64,000 nucleotides of DNA from Viscum album. Taxonomy: Eukaryota; Streptophyta; Magnoliopsida; Santalales; Viscaceae. The stretch covers positions 370,464,067 through 370,528,066 of the forward strand of contig OY728157.1 of NCBI GenBank assembly GCA_963277665.1, written 5' to 3'. The position numbers and the translations under genes are program-made. The notes beneath the pieces were generated by a model, which saw only the letters and a program-made list of their open reading frames with translations, did no database searches and was not told where the DNA came from. Shown here in pieces: positions 46,758 through 58,647 of this stretch (the stretch's first letter is position 1; every line of letters starts with the position of its first letter).

Positions 46758-49608
46758 TCACTGGATATTATTCTCTTTGCCTTTAGTAGCAACAACAGAA
46801 GAGGAATCCATAAGAGAAGAAGTTGAATTAAAAGAAGGGAGTGAGCTGGTTGATAGAGAAGTTAAAGGAAGGCCTTCAAAGGAAGTTGGAGCCAGAGTAG
46901 GTGTAGTAGAAGACCGAGGCAGTTTTTGATCAAGGATTAGAGGCCTAATATTACTCAGTGCATGACAGACAAACATAGAAATGGATGCTAGAGAAGAGGT
47001 GAATTTAGGAAAACATGGTCTCAGAGGTGCAGCCGTAGGACCAACAGCGGTTGTACTCTTTACATGAATATAGGGACTAAGAAGATTAATAAAATCCATA
47101 ATGATCTCTCTACCATACTACATATATTTCTCAAAGTCATCCTTATTCTCCATAAAACTATCCAACAGATGAGTGAACCTTGTGAGCTTTTAAAATTGAG
47201 TCTTGAATTCTTGAGTAACTGGAGGAATCCTCATATTTTCTACAACATATTTGAAATGATTGGTCATGTCGGTCATTGAGAAGATTTGGTTGAAGTAGAA
47301 ATCGACATTCTTAAGAATTTCATGTGGAGCATCATTAGCAATTTTGGAATGGATTTTGACCAGATGAAGAACTATGTCATTGTTCTTGATAACTTCATAT
47401 AGAGAATCTTTATTGAAACCACTGTGCACAGTTTGAAGTTCATATTTGACCATTGTTCTGAGCAGGTCATTGTCTATAGAATGTTGATATGATTTTCCAA
47501 ATTCCTTAGAAGCAATGACAACTGAGGTAAGAGATATCAGTTGATTTAGTACTCTTTGAAGGCACCTCATATACTCAATAGTGAGCTTGTTAAGATTAAA
47601 AACAATCTCTTTCATTTCTTTCCTAATCTATTTGTTTCATTCTTAAACCTTTTCAGCTAAGGAATCTAAACAAGGATAACTCTGAGAGACAAAATTCTAT
47701 GGGGTTTGAGGAGCAACAAGCTCCACGGGATAAGAAACAAGCTCTGATCTCAAATTCATCTCTTTCATCATGTCTTCAATCATACTGCTTAGGGTCTTCA
47801 CATCATTACTGTGCAGTATGTTTTGAACTCTGACTTTCTGAATCGAATGAATCATTTTGGGTTAGATCTGCCAAATAACTTTTTCCAATAACAATGAGGA
47901 ATCATTCTCACTTAGATTTTTTACAAGAGCTGGTTGGGAATTCATGAGTATTTCATCTCCAGTAAAAAGGGTAGCTCCAAATTCTTTCAGATCATCCTTA
48001 CTCACTAAGGATGGTTGTGCTCGTGAAGGTTCAAGGATAGGGATTGATACGGGCTTAAGTTCCTTTTTAGGTAAGAGATTATATGGGGATTTTAGTTGGA
48101 ACATAGTAAAAATGTCAAGGCCTTTTACTGAGACATCCTAGGAGTCATTCACATCATAAAAACAGGGGAACATATACTGATAGTCTATAGGGCTTGAATC
48201 AATAGGGTATGGTACTTCAAAAGATTCCAGATTTGGGGTCTTCTCCCCCTTAGTAGTTTCATCCTTCTCAGGACTGAGATACTTAGGGTATTGATCTAAT
48301 TCCAAAAATTCTTCTCTTATATCCACTGTCATTTCCTATCTATCCCGCTAAAAATCCAGCTCCAGCATTTCTTTAGCCGAATGAATGACATTAGGAACAT
48401 ATTGTTCCACCGGGAGTTCTTCAAGGTCATCTTCTTGCATAGCATATAATTATTCTTCTATAGGTTCTTCAATTTCATTATTTTTGGTCTCATTGATTGT
48501 AGATTCTATTTCATCCTTAGGTTAATCCTCCAGATTAACCGCATCTTTAGAAGCAGTGACTTCTTTTTCACTTAATACATGATGGATAAGAGTATTGTCT
48601 TCTTTATCAGAAATAGTTTCTCTAGGAGGCACACCATCCTCTTCTTCTTCTTCTTCATAATACTCAACAACCTCATCTAGTTCCAAACTAGGATCAGAAA
48701 TATCTTTTGGTCTTGAGGGATCTTCCACTGGATTGAACTTTTCAAAAATCCTATCATTATCATACACCCATGCCTTTTTTCCAAGTATTAAAATTTATTT
48801 TCATCATTTTGATAATGACTTTTTAAAGGTAGTACTCACAATCATTAATTACATCTTCATTATGTCCAACCATACCTTTGTCATGAGGCATGGTTGATAT
48901 AAGCCGAGAATAAAACATGGAGGTTTACTTGGATGTGGTTATGATCAGTTCACAAATATGGTGTATGATATACATAAAAAGGTTGATCTTATGACCATTT
49001 TTCATAAAATGAATCAGAAACCCATCCTGATATTTTAGTAAATAAAAATCACCTTTCCAAGGGCTAATCATGTTCTATATAAACTAAAAAAGAAGTCTTT
49101 ATTCTCCATCAAGTTCATCAGCAATGGCTCTCCCCTTTGTTCCATTTTTGGTTAAGCTTTTCAAAGTATCTTCCAAAACAAATAATTCACTAGAAGGTTG
49201 AGGTCCTCTCTGATAGTCCTCAGAGATTCTTTCATGAGTTATACAAAGGCATGAAACCCATAACCTTGAAGAGAATGAGCATTTTTATCCATTTATCCAT
49301 CTTGTCACAACATAACCATCTTCAGAATCAAAGGAGAACTGAACATACTGATAAAATTGAGCCACTAACTTAGGGTAGATAGGTCTATATTCCTTCGAAA
49401 ACCGATCTGACCAGCCTTTCTCTTTTAAAACTTCCAAAACCAGAGACTTACTTGATAAAATACACTTAGGGCATACCTCTTTCTTATGTACTACTACTCG
49501 GTTCACCATATTTGGATTTAGTGGTCCTTTAGGTGCCATCATGGGTGCGATTTTTTTCTTCTTTGAGCTACGTTTCTCAGGAGTCGAAGATGAATGGCGT
49601 TTCATCAT
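46758..49608 (-). pseudogene. envelope-like ORF of element E (plant transposon protein domain)
   Basis: Minus-strand ATG at 49608. The first 107 codons carry a basic stretch (KRSSKKKKIAP) and the segment YRPIYPKLVAQFYQYVQFSF, typical of the putative plant transposon protein domain (PF20167-like) seen in Sirevirus ORFs often named envelope-like. After one frame change, a single frame runs from 48767 to 46758 (about 670 codons) broken only by about a dozen stops: an acidic middle (VVEYYEEEEEEDGVPP, 48640), then helical Leu-rich text (KEMKEIVFNLNKLTIEYMRC, 47600) and a Ser/Thr/Pro-rich end (LTSLSTSSLPSFNSTSSLMD). The function of such proteins is unknown; I see no clear signal peptide or fusion motif, so the name is historical. 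It lies between RNase H and the 3' LTR. Confidence 0.7.
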
Positions 49609-49619
49609 GTTAATTCACC

Positions 49620-50100
49620 GAAGTTTCAAGAGAGAGAAGGATTTAAGGGTTGAATAAGGGTTAGAAATTGAGTGAATAGATGAAATATTGAGTGAAGGAC
49701 AAGTGAAACTTCCTTTATTTTATCATTTAGGAATACCAAATTTCACAAAAGTAAAAGCACTTGAAAAAAAAGGTGAAATGAATAATTTCGATGATACATT
49801 TTTTAATTTTTAATTAACAATAATAAATAATTGTTATGGTGAGACCATATCGGGTAATCAAGGTGAGATATTGAATGAATATTATGGTGAGATAGTGACT
49901 GAGCTTTACGATGAGGCATGGATTGAAATTTACAGTGAGACAATAAACATGATCTTTATGGTGAGACAATAAACATGAACTTTATGGTGATTCAGTAAAC
50001 ATGAACATTATGGTGAGATATTAAATATGAAACAGTAAGATACAAAGAAGTAAGACAATTACATAATATTTATCATGCCTAATTCATGTTTAATGTATTC
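49620..50100. other. spacer between RNase H and envelope-like ORF, element E
   Basis: AT-rich with several loose copies of a TTATGGTGAGA motif (about 49838-50010, spaced roughly 30-35 bp). No gene. It could hold the promoter or splice acceptor for the downstream ORF. Confidence 0.5.
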
Positions 50101-50114
50101 TATTCTTTCATAAT

Positions 50115-50560
50115 TTAATTTTTTGGTAAGTATATCAACAAGTTGATACTCAGTACCAATGAAATCCTAGGTGATATCAACCTTTGGTAATGATTTCTCA
50201 AAAAGTGATATCTTACATCAATATGCTTTGTCCTTGAATATGAAACAGGATTTTTCGAAATGTTAATAGCACTTGTGTTGTCAGAATTTATTGGTACATG
50301 CCTGAATTGATATCCATAATCTAGTATTGTGTGTTTCATCCACAAGATTTGTGCACAACAACTGCTAGCAGCTATGTATTTATATTATGACGTAGATAAT
50401 GCAACAAAATTTTTTTCTTACTACACCCTGATACTAGTGACTTGCCTAAAAAGTGACATGTTCAAGAAGTGATTTTTCTATCTAACTTATAGCCACCAAA
50501 GTCAGCATCAGAATAACTAACTGATTCAAATGATTTTTCTCTAAGATAGAACAGTCCTTG
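50115..50560 (-). pseudogene. RNase H domain of element E pol
   Basis: Readable landmarks: SYSDADFGGYKLDRKITS (first catalytic Asp, 50462-50520), then CHFLGKSLVSGCSKKKF after a stop, and VPINSDNTSAINISKNPVSY with SRTKHIDVRYHFLRNH at 50115-50345, in another frame. This is the typical copia RNase H end, with its DNTSAI and TKHIDVRYHF blocks. Stops and a frame change inactivate it. Confidence 0.8.
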
Positions 50561-50599
50561 ATTGGGTTTATGATAGAGGTATTTTAAAAATATCTTTAC

Positions 50600-51541
50600 A
50601 ACATTTAAATTATATTCCCTAGGATTTTCATGAAAATGAGCACACGTACACACAATAAACATTATATCAGGTCCACTAGCAGTTATGTAGAGAAAACATC
50701 CAGTCATTCCTCTATAAGTGGTTTAATCTACAGATTTTTCATCTTCATCAAGATCCAACTTGCACGTGGTACTCATGGGAGTGTTACTACTTAAAGTCCT
50801 ATCAAATATAAAATGTTTTAGAAGATTTGTAGTATATTTACATTGATTTAAAATAATACCATCATTATTTTGAATGATTTGAAATCCGATAATGAATTTT
50901 AGTTCACCCATTAAACTCATTTCAAATTCATTTTGCATCATTTTAGAAAAATAAATACATAATGAATTTCATGAAGATCCAATGATAATGTCATCTACAT
51001 ATATTTGGGCAACTAAAACATCATTTGAAATTCATTTTATAAACATGATAGGATCAGCTAGTCATTTTTTAAAATGTTTGGAAACACTAAAAGTACTCAA
51101 CCTATCATATAGAGCTCTTAGATATTATTTAAAACCATATAAAGCTTTTGATAATTTAAAAATATGTTTTGGAAAATGGGGGTTTGTAAAACCCGGGGTT
51201 TTTTCAAAAATTACATCCTCGGCTATATACCCATTTAAGAATGCACTCTTATCATCAATTTGATACAGTTTGAAATTCATATGTGCATTATAATCAAGAA
51301 TGATTTTGATGGCTTCATGTCTAGCTACTGGTGCAAAGGTCTCCTTATAGTTAATTCTTTCTTCTTGACTATAGCCTTGTGCAACCAATATATCCTTGTT
51401 ACTAACTACGTTATCATCTTCATCTACCTTATTTCTAAACACCCATTTAGTGCCTATGGGGAATGTGTCCTTAGGACTTTCAACAAGTTTTGAATCATTA
51501 TTACTTTCAAACTGATTATGTTTTTCTTGCATTTCCATCAC
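50600..51541 (-). pseudogene. reverse transcriptase domain of element E
   Basis: Copia RT (RVT_2) landmarks in one minus frame: PIGTKWVFRNKVDEDDNV, ILVAQGYSQEERINYKETFA, YQIDDKSAFLNGYI, SKALYGFK, then after two stops QIYVDDIIIGS (the YVDD catalytic box at about 50985-51015), MGELKFIIGFQI and GMTGCFLYITASGPDIMF. It would copy element RNA into DNA. From 52132 to 50462 the same frame is kept with stops only, so decay has been mainly by point mutation. Confidence 0.85.
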
Positions 51542-51799
51542 ACAAAATTCACCATTGATAGTATTATTAATGATTTTAGGTTCATGTTTTGATAAAAATA
51601 CTTGATGTTCATCCTAATTTCTAGGAGAAACTATAGTTTGAGTTCTTTTTTCTAGGTATCCTACAACAACATCTAAAGGATGGTTCTTAAGAGTTCTAAC
51701 AACTCTTAAAAAGGAGGGACTAGTGATTTGAGGTTCATCGTTACTTGAGTCTAAGGAATGTCTAGAACTGGAAGTTTTCATATATTCTTTCACAGAACG

Positions 51800-52780
51800 G
51801 TTTTAGGATTTTGGATTAATGTTCATGTTTGGTACATCATCCTCCAGGTTCTCTAGAATGGTTTTAGGCTCATGTGGATCTGCTTCATCAAATTTTACAT
51901 GGAATGTTTTTTCCACACATTTAGTTCTCTTATTAAACACAATATAGGCTTTACTAGACATGGAATATCCTAAAAATATACCTTTATCACTCCTAGATGA
52001 AAATTTGTCTAGATTATATTTAGTTTTAATAATATAGACTTTACAACCAAAAACATTGAAGTAGAGAACCTTGGGTTTTCGAGTGTTCCATAACTCATAA
52101 GGAGTCCTCTTAATAATATGGCTGATCCACACTATATTAATTATTTAGCATGCTGTATTGACAACTTCATCCCAAAAATAAATAGGTAGGTCATATTCAC
52201 TATGAATTGTTTGAGAAATCTCTTGAAGGGTTCTATTTATTCTTTCTACAACTCCATTTTTTTGAGGGGTTCTAGGGGCAGATAAATTGTGATTGTAACC
52301 ATTTTTTGAGAAAAAAGATTCAAACTCATGATTTTCAAACTCATGGACATGTTCAGTTCATAAGGATTTAATTCTAAGTCCAGTAAGATTTTCCATAGAC
52401 ATGACATATTTAGTAAACTAATAAAAGGCTTCACTTTTGTGATTCATAAAGAAGGTCCAAGTTTATCTCAAAAAGTCAACTACAAGAACATAAACATAGT
52501 ACTTCCCATTTAATCTAGATACTCTAAATGGTACAAACAAATCCATGTGAACCAGTTTGAGTGGTTGATAAGTTGATACTTATTTATTTTGTTTGAAATA
52601 CATTTTTTGTTGTTTGCCCTTTTGATAGGGATTACACACTTTGCCATTTGGAAACTCAAGTTAGGGTAGGTATTTAACTAAGCCTTTTCTATTTATCTTT
52701 CTAAGGGACTGAATATTACAATGTCCTAGTCTCTTATGCCAAATCCAAGTCAATTTATGAAATACACTTAAGAAAGAATA
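51800..52780 (-). pseudogene. integrase region of element E
   Basis: The GAG-pre-integrase motif WHKRLGHCNIQSL (about 52690-52730) is followed by VCNPYQKGKQ, where the second zinc Cys is Tyr. The catalytic core shows the first Asp in LVHMDLFVP (about 52550). The region of the second Asp reads RIKSL, stop, TEHVHEFENHEFE, so that Asp is lost. The Glu is kept in PQKNGVVERINRTLQE (about 52230). Then comes ELWNTRKPKVLYFNVFGCKV with GIFLGYSMSSKAYIVFNKRT (51803-52132), the usual C-terminal part. Integrase inserts the DNA copy; this one cannot. Confidence 0.8.
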
Positions 52781-52789
52781 ATTTTGAGA

Positions 52790-53190
52790 AGCAAATGAGT
52801 TTTTGTTAACAAAGTAAACATTTTCATTTCATAATGTCGAAAATACTAATTCATATTTAGAATTAATGATATTGGAAGAATCATTTTCAAATCTGACATG
52901 AAATCCATCATCACATAATTGTGAGATACTAAGAAGATCATATTTTAATCCATCAAACAACAATACTCTAGAAAATAAAACTGAGTAAGAGTTAACGATT
53001 TGGCAGAGGCCAATGATATTTCCTTTGGAATTGTCACCAAATGTAACATATCATCAATATATTTTTATTAGGTTCTTCAAGCATGAATAGTATCCTATCA
53101 TGTGTCTTGAAAATCCACTTTCCAAGTACCATAATCATTTACATGAAACTCTTTAAGTAGCATTCCTACAAATTGGTTATGCAAAAATAG
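52790..53190 (-). pseudogene. protease region of element E
   Basis: Between the coiled coil and integrase, where the aspartic protease should be, the frame is badly broken; no DSG box survives. Identified by position only. Confidence 0.4.
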
Positions 53191-53352
53191 ATTTTAGTAC
53201 CCATACTTGTTTGGGTCTAATAATATTAGTAATAAGTTCTTTAGGAACCCATATCCACCTCATAGGATTTTTATATGCATTAAGTAATGTTTTTGAAAAA
53301 TAAACTATATTTGATCTAGAAAAACATGAAACAGTAGAAGGTGTATCATAAA

Positions 53353-53930
53353 TTAAATTAGTTGATTTGTGTCACAAACTGGGAGTAAAACTATATGTCC
53401 TAGATTTAGAAACAAAATTTGTTCTACCAAGATTTTTTTTCTAGGTTGATAACCAATACAAGTGTTGTATTTATGGGAAATTTGTTTTCCTAGAATTTGA
53501 GTAAGGGTATTTTTCCCATTTGTAAAATTATCTTGGTCATTCTTCAACTTCTCATTAGACATTTATAATTTGTTGTTCTCTTTGAGCAGTTGAGCATATT
53601 TATATTTTTTAGTTGTGATTTTAGATTTAACAGTCACAATGAGAGCATATTGTTTGTTCAATGAAATATATTTACCTTTGAGTTCATTTCATGTTTCTTC
53701 AAGCATGTTACAGTATTCAAACATTTTTTCATTAGTCATATTTTCAGATTCACTCTCATCTTTAGAATAATATGAACTATGTATATGAGAGTCCAATGTT
53801 ACGTCATATGTGTTTTTCATTAAACACATATCAGAATTGTTAGCCTGTTCATCAATTGATGTTTCTGAGTTGCTTGAACTATCCTCAGATTTAAACTAGG
53901 TTTCTTTCCTTTCCTTTATATACTTACTAT
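53353..53930 (-). pseudogene. coiled-coil segment after gag, element E
   Basis: Minus text such as SIDEQANNSDMCLMKNTYD, YSKDESESENMTNEKMFEYC and NEKLKNDQDNFTNGKNTLTQ is acidic, then heptad-like and Asn/Lys-rich. Sirevirus polyproteins have this region between the knuckle and protease. A frame change separates it from gag. Confidence 0.65.
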
Positions 53931-53959
53931 TTTTTGTCCTTATATCTCTTTTTGTACTT

Positions 53960-54900
53960 GAGCTTTGGGAAGTCATCCTTGATATGTACATTGCGCTTAC
54001 ATTCATAGCATAAAATTTCATCAGTTTTTTAACTTATTTTCCAATCCTTCTTCCAACTTCCTTTTTGGTCATATTTTTCCTTGAGGTTAGGCTTTCGAAA
54101 AAAGTTCTTCTTCATGTAAAATTTCTTTAATCTTCTCGCTAATTGACCCATCTCCTCATCACTATCAGGTGATGATTGTTCACTAAAAGAACTTTCAATA
54201 AAAGCTTCCAATTTCCCTTTTTCTTTGTGTTTAGAGGTGGTTTTCGTGAATATAACAGATTCATTCTTTGGTTCATGCTCCACATCCTTGTTGAATTTTA
54301 GTTCCTCTTCATACATCATCTGTTTCCCAATGAGTTATTTTATAGGCAACCTGCTGATGTCGCATTATTCTCTAATCGAGACAGAGGTTCCTCTCCATCT
54401 GTCAGACAAACATCTGATAATTCTCATGATCTATTCCTTGGCAATGACTTCTCTTCCAAGAGAAATCATTGTCTTGAGAATCACATTGAACCAAAGATAC
54501 AAGTCAGAGATATGCTCATTAAGTTTCATTTTAATGTTATTATATTTAATAGTATAATTATTAAGTCTCATTTCTTTTACACTAGATGTTAATTCATGTG
54601 AGAAAGACAGGGTATCCCAAATTTCATGGGATGTTTTACAATCAGAAATTCTATTGAATTCCCCATCTCCTAAGGTGCTGTATAAAGAATCTATAGCACT
54701 GCAATTGTTATTGTAGGATGTTTTGATAGTCTCATCCCCTGTGATTCAATCAGTAGCATGAATATTATATTCATCCATAAGGAAAGACAAAATTTCAAAA
54801 CCCATACTCTCTTAATGTATTTTCATTTTAATTTTCCATTGATCATAGTTGGATCCATTAAATAATGGTGGTGTGTTGGTTGCAGCACCTTCCAATCTAT
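53960..54900 (-). pseudogene. gag of element E with degenerate zinc knuckle
   Basis: Starts around 54900 with PPLFNGSNYDQWKIKMKIH (copia gag N-terminus), continues with EIWDTLSFSHELTSSVKEM and KMKLNEHISDLYLWFNVILK (UBN2 domain), LIGKQMMYEEELK, an acidic/Ser segment (SSFSEQSSPDSDEEMGQLAR, 54130) and the knuckle ILCYECKRNVHIKDDFPKLK (about 53980-54035). In the knuckle the last Cys of CX2CX4HX4C is Phe. Several stops interrupt the frame. Confidence 0.75.
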
Positions 54901-55022
54901 TATAAATTATACAAAAATACTTTGAAAGCGCTATAAATTTAGAATTAATAGAAATTTATAGATCTTAAAAGTTAAACTACAATCATAGTTGAAAAAAGAT
55001 TAAACAGAGTCTTAATGAAAAA

Positions 55023-55034
55023 CCTCTAATACGA
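55023..55034 (-). promoter_or_regulatory. primer-binding site of element E
   Basis: Minus strand TCGTATTAGAGG, a decayed form of TGGTATCAGAGC, two bases inside the 5' LTR. Confidence 0.65.
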
Positions 55035-55036
55035 AA

Positions 55037-56802
55037 TGTTGGTCGGAGTAGATTACTCAATAGGGATAAATTGAGTATCCATAAAAAATTCGGGTAAAAA
55101 ATTATTTCTGAAAGGTTTTCCAAAAATATTAAAAAATACCCAATTAATCAAGTTTATACTGTTATAAGTGTTTGACTGTTTAAATAACATCATAGAAGCT
55201 TGATTAGTTCTCAGAAATCTTAATGTATGTTATTAATATTACTTTTGAATCTCTTATACTAAGGAAAAACAATTATAACTTCATCCCAAGAGTAACTATC
55301 AAAGTGAATTTAGTGATATCTCTATTATACAGTAAATAAGTAAAACATAGAAGACCAAATTAAGCAGCACAATGAATATGAAACAAGTGGTTTGGTCTCA
55401 TGTCAAGACCTTATCCACTCTACTTGGTGATCACTAAATTCCAATCAGTTTATATAAATAAACGTGATCCACACCCTAGATCGGGGTTAACAATAGTACA
55501 CAAGACTATCCAGGTCACACAAGGAACTCTTCCACAGTTCTTCATGGGTACAAACTACAAGGCCACATAGGGACCTCTTCCACACTTATCTATAGGTATA
55601 CATAAGTTTAAAATGATGTTTCAGTAAGGATATATTGTATCCTTTAGGTTAATACAGGAGACAGAGTGTGTTGTTATACAGATACACACACTACTCAAAA
55701 GTTAATAAAATGATACACAAGAGAGTAGAAAAATTGAGATAGGTTTAGAAGTGCTCTGAGTGTTAGCTTTTGCCTCAGCAGACATCTTGGGATGAAGTAT
55801 ATGTAGACATCAAGTCCTCGTATTGAAAAAAGAGTGTCACAAGTCAGGAAGATCTGGCTTGTGTTCTTCAGGAATTTTGATAGTGTGAATATGTTCTCGG
55901 GATTCCAGTATTCTTGGTGTGTTCTTTAACAGCATCGAGTTGCTTGAGGCAATTATTTATTCTAGAATTTTCTCAGTGTATTCTATTTTGTTGTACTCAT
56001 TCCCACAAACTTGTTTTCCATTTTTGTTATCATGCCACTCATTCTTTATTTTTGGTTTCTGGTCCACATTACTCTTTTATCTTAGATTGCATGTGTTTTA
56101 TCCCATAGGTTGCATGTATTCTGCACCTCGTAACTCGTACTGGTCTACAAAAGAAATATTAATTATTTCAAGGCATCAAAATCTTCCAATATGTCCCATA
56201 GAGACTAAATTGAAAGACGACAAAACAAATTAAGAAAAGGTGTCAATGTATGTCATGCAAACAACGTCTCCTTCAGACATAGTCTAGATTGGTCACGTTG
56301 TCTTGATATCATGGTGTCTGGTTCATGGTGTCATGTTCACGGTGTCTTGATGTCAGGGTGTCTTGTTCACAGTGTCTGGTTCACGGTTTCTTGTTCACAG
56401 TGTCCTGATGTCACGGTGTCTTGTTCACTGTGTCTCGATGGCATAGTGTCTGGATGACACGGTGTCTAGATGTCACGGTGTCTGGTTGTCACAATGTCTC
56501 ATGGTCACGGTGTCTCGTTATCATGGTGTCTCAGTCTTAGGAAAATATATGTATTCTATCGTAAGCTATGATATTTATGGAATTAATTAAACTTAATCAT
56601 TAGTCCAAAAAATCATTATAAAGTGAATAAAAAGATAGTGTATAGTAACCAAACAAGGTGTATAACACTTAAGAGCTTTTTATAGCTTTTACTAAACAAC
56701 TGTGCATTTTATAAGAGATAGATTCTATATATTTAACATTGTTTGTGGACTAAATATGATTTTTGATCATTAAAAAATGATTAATACATGAAGAGTCCAA
56801 TA
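55037..56802 (-). repeat. element E 5' LTR
   Basis: Starts TGTTGGTCGGAGTAGATTAC, ends GAGTCCAATA. Aligns along its length with 44562-46320, including the block CCACACCCTNGATNGGGGTTA and the GTGTC minisatellite (56241-56533). Confidence 0.85.
56241..56533. repeat. GTGTC minisatellite in element E 5' LTR
   Basis: Same unit family as 45771-46049 (TCACGGTGTCTNGATG), with a different number and order of units. Confidence 0.8.
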
Positions 56803-56994
56803 ATATTTGTACGGTACATTATTTTTCTCTATGAAATTTTTTATTAAACATTTCTTTTTATGAATTTTTTTTGTCTTATCCTTGGTTTTCAATGCCTTAT
56901 CTAATATTTTTTTAAACCATGTCCTAACCATATTATCATTAAACCAAAAAAATTGGATCCCTATATAACCTAGAAAATTACATTTCCTTAGAAT

Positions 56995-57425
56995 CTAATT
57001 TCCCTAGAATTGTGACTCCAACCTCATCTGAAATTGTCGCCTATTTCTTCTGAAATCTAACTCCGATTTCTTCTAAAATCAGACTCTGATTTCTTTTGAA
57101 ATAAGACTCCAATTTCTGTTGAAATTAGACACCAATTTCTCTTGAAATCATACTCCGATTTATTCTAAATATAGAATCCAATTTCATCTAAAATGAGACA
57201 TGGATTTCCTGTGAAATCAGACTCTAATTTCTTGTGAAATCAGACTCCAATTTGTCATGAAATCAGACTCCGGTTTCTTTTGAAATGTGACTATGATTTC
57301 TTATAAAATTAGACTCTGATTTCTTCTGAAAAAAGATCCTGAATTCAGAATAATTAAGACTCTGATTTTTTTGTATTTCTAAATCCGTTTGTCAGTATTT
57401 CTAGACTCTGATTCCCACTTTCTTA
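56995..57425. repeat. palindromic 23-25 bp minisatellite
   Basis: About seventeen units of the form GACTCCGATTTCTTCTGAAATCA. Each contains the inverted pair GATTTC/GAAATC, so single strands can fold into a row of small hairpins. Probably part of the element D LTR upstream of its TATA box. Confidence 0.8.
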
Positions 57426-57701
57426 AGAATTTGATAAAATTATTTTTTTACAGTTACCTGTTTTCCTTAAATAAAAGTTTAATTTAATCAGATCCTAAAC
57501 ATGTTAATGATTCTTAATATTGAAAATGTTTTTTCATACATATTATTGTTTCTTACATATGATAATGTTTCTCATATGAAACAATATCGTACAACCTGTT
57601 TTTAACTCTCCGTTGGCTGAGTGACACGTATAGAGGTCCCTCAAAAATTTAAGGAAAAATATGACCATTGGAGGAAGAAGTCAACCATTGGAATTGTTGC
57701 C

Positions 57702-57709
57702 TATATATA
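57702..57709 (+). promoter_or_regulatory. TATA box of element D LTR
   Basis: CCTATATATACACATCC, preceded by CCATTGGAGGAAG and CCATTGGAATTG, which contain CCATTGG (CCAAT-type) elements about 20 and 40 bp upstream. The 760 bp from here to the LTR end would be R plus U5. Confidence 0.6.
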
Positions 57710-58470
57710 CACATCCATTTGAACAACATTCATATAGAACTCCTTTGTGCTAAATTCTAGAGAGATAATTTGTGCTACGAAGATCTCTACTCACATCTAC
57801 CTTTTCTGGTTGCTGTGAACAACTAGTTCAAGTTGTGAACATCTTGTTTAGCCTGCCTAGTTCGATTCTGATTTCTGTTGATCAATCAAGGGATTCTGGG
57901 GATAGAAAGGAAGAGGTAAAAATCACCTTCGAGATCGAGGTCTTCCAAGGATAAGAAGTAAAAGGTGTCAATCACCTTAGAGATCGAAGGCTTGTGAAGG
58001 TAGTAAGACAGATTCCAATATTCTTATTGAGGACTTACTTTCATGTGGGTAAGACAGAACTTCTTGAATGTATAAATCAAGGGACCATTATCCAAGGTTT
58101 TTTGATACTCTTCTCTTTTTGTTAATAGATTACTTATACTTTTTTACTTTTTGTTGTTATAAGTTTTAATTCCAATGTATTTTTTGAAGAAATAATGTGT
58201 AACTTTCTAATTGATTCTTATACTTGTATACTCTGATATAAAAAATTTTCTATACGATTTACGTTAGAATATTTCCCTTAGTAAACTAGTCTTAAGTTTC
58301 ATTATTTTAATAAAGTTAGTTTCCTTGTTATGAACTAATGAGGGTTTTTGAGTTCCGGTTGTTTAACTTTATTAAACATCAATTTCCATAAGGTTAAAAA
58401 TGATGTTTTTAAACATACAATTCAGCGCTCTTGTAATTGAGAAATCTATGTATACATTTCAATCCTACAA

Positions 58471-58483
58471 TTGTTATCAAAGC
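58471..58483 (+). promoter_or_regulatory. primer-binding site of element D
   Basis: TTGTTATCAAAGC, two changes from TTGGTATCAGAGC (initiator tRNA-Met complement). Confidence 0.7.
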
Positions 58484-58647
58484 GGGTATCTGAAAATATA
58501 ATACTTACATTTATGTTTTTTTGCCCAACTTTCTTTTTTATCATTATTTTCTAATGTAATTCTTAATGTCTCTCTTTATTTATAAACTCGTTCAACTAAT
58601 AAATTTTGTGGAAAATATATTTCGTGTGTTTTTATAGAATTGTAGGA

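Larger units (their letters stand above)
44562..56802 (-). mobile_element. element E: Sirevirus-like Ty1/copia element with envelope-like ORF
   Basis: LTRs at 44562-46320 and 55037-56802 flank a minus-strand interior with, in order, gag, coiled coil, protease region, integrase, RT, RNase H (54900 to 50100) and then a long envelope-like ORF (49608 to 46758). The copia order (integrase before RT), the coiled coil after gag, the AAAAGGGGGAG purine motifs and the extra 3' ORF mark the Sirevirus (Maximus/SIRE) group. Target duplication is approximate: ATTTT (44557-44561) and ATATT (56803-56807). All frames carry stops; the element is dead. Confidence 0.85.
56808..58469 (+). repeat. putative 5' LTR of element D
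   Basis: The right end CAATCCTACA (58469) is fixed by the adjoining primer site. The left end is proposed at TGTACGG (56808), which directly follows the element E target duplication and gives a 1.66 kb LTR, close to the 1.76 kb of element E. TATATATA at 57702-57709 is a good promoter candidate. The left boundary cannot be checked because the 3' LTR is not in the window. Confidence 0.45.
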
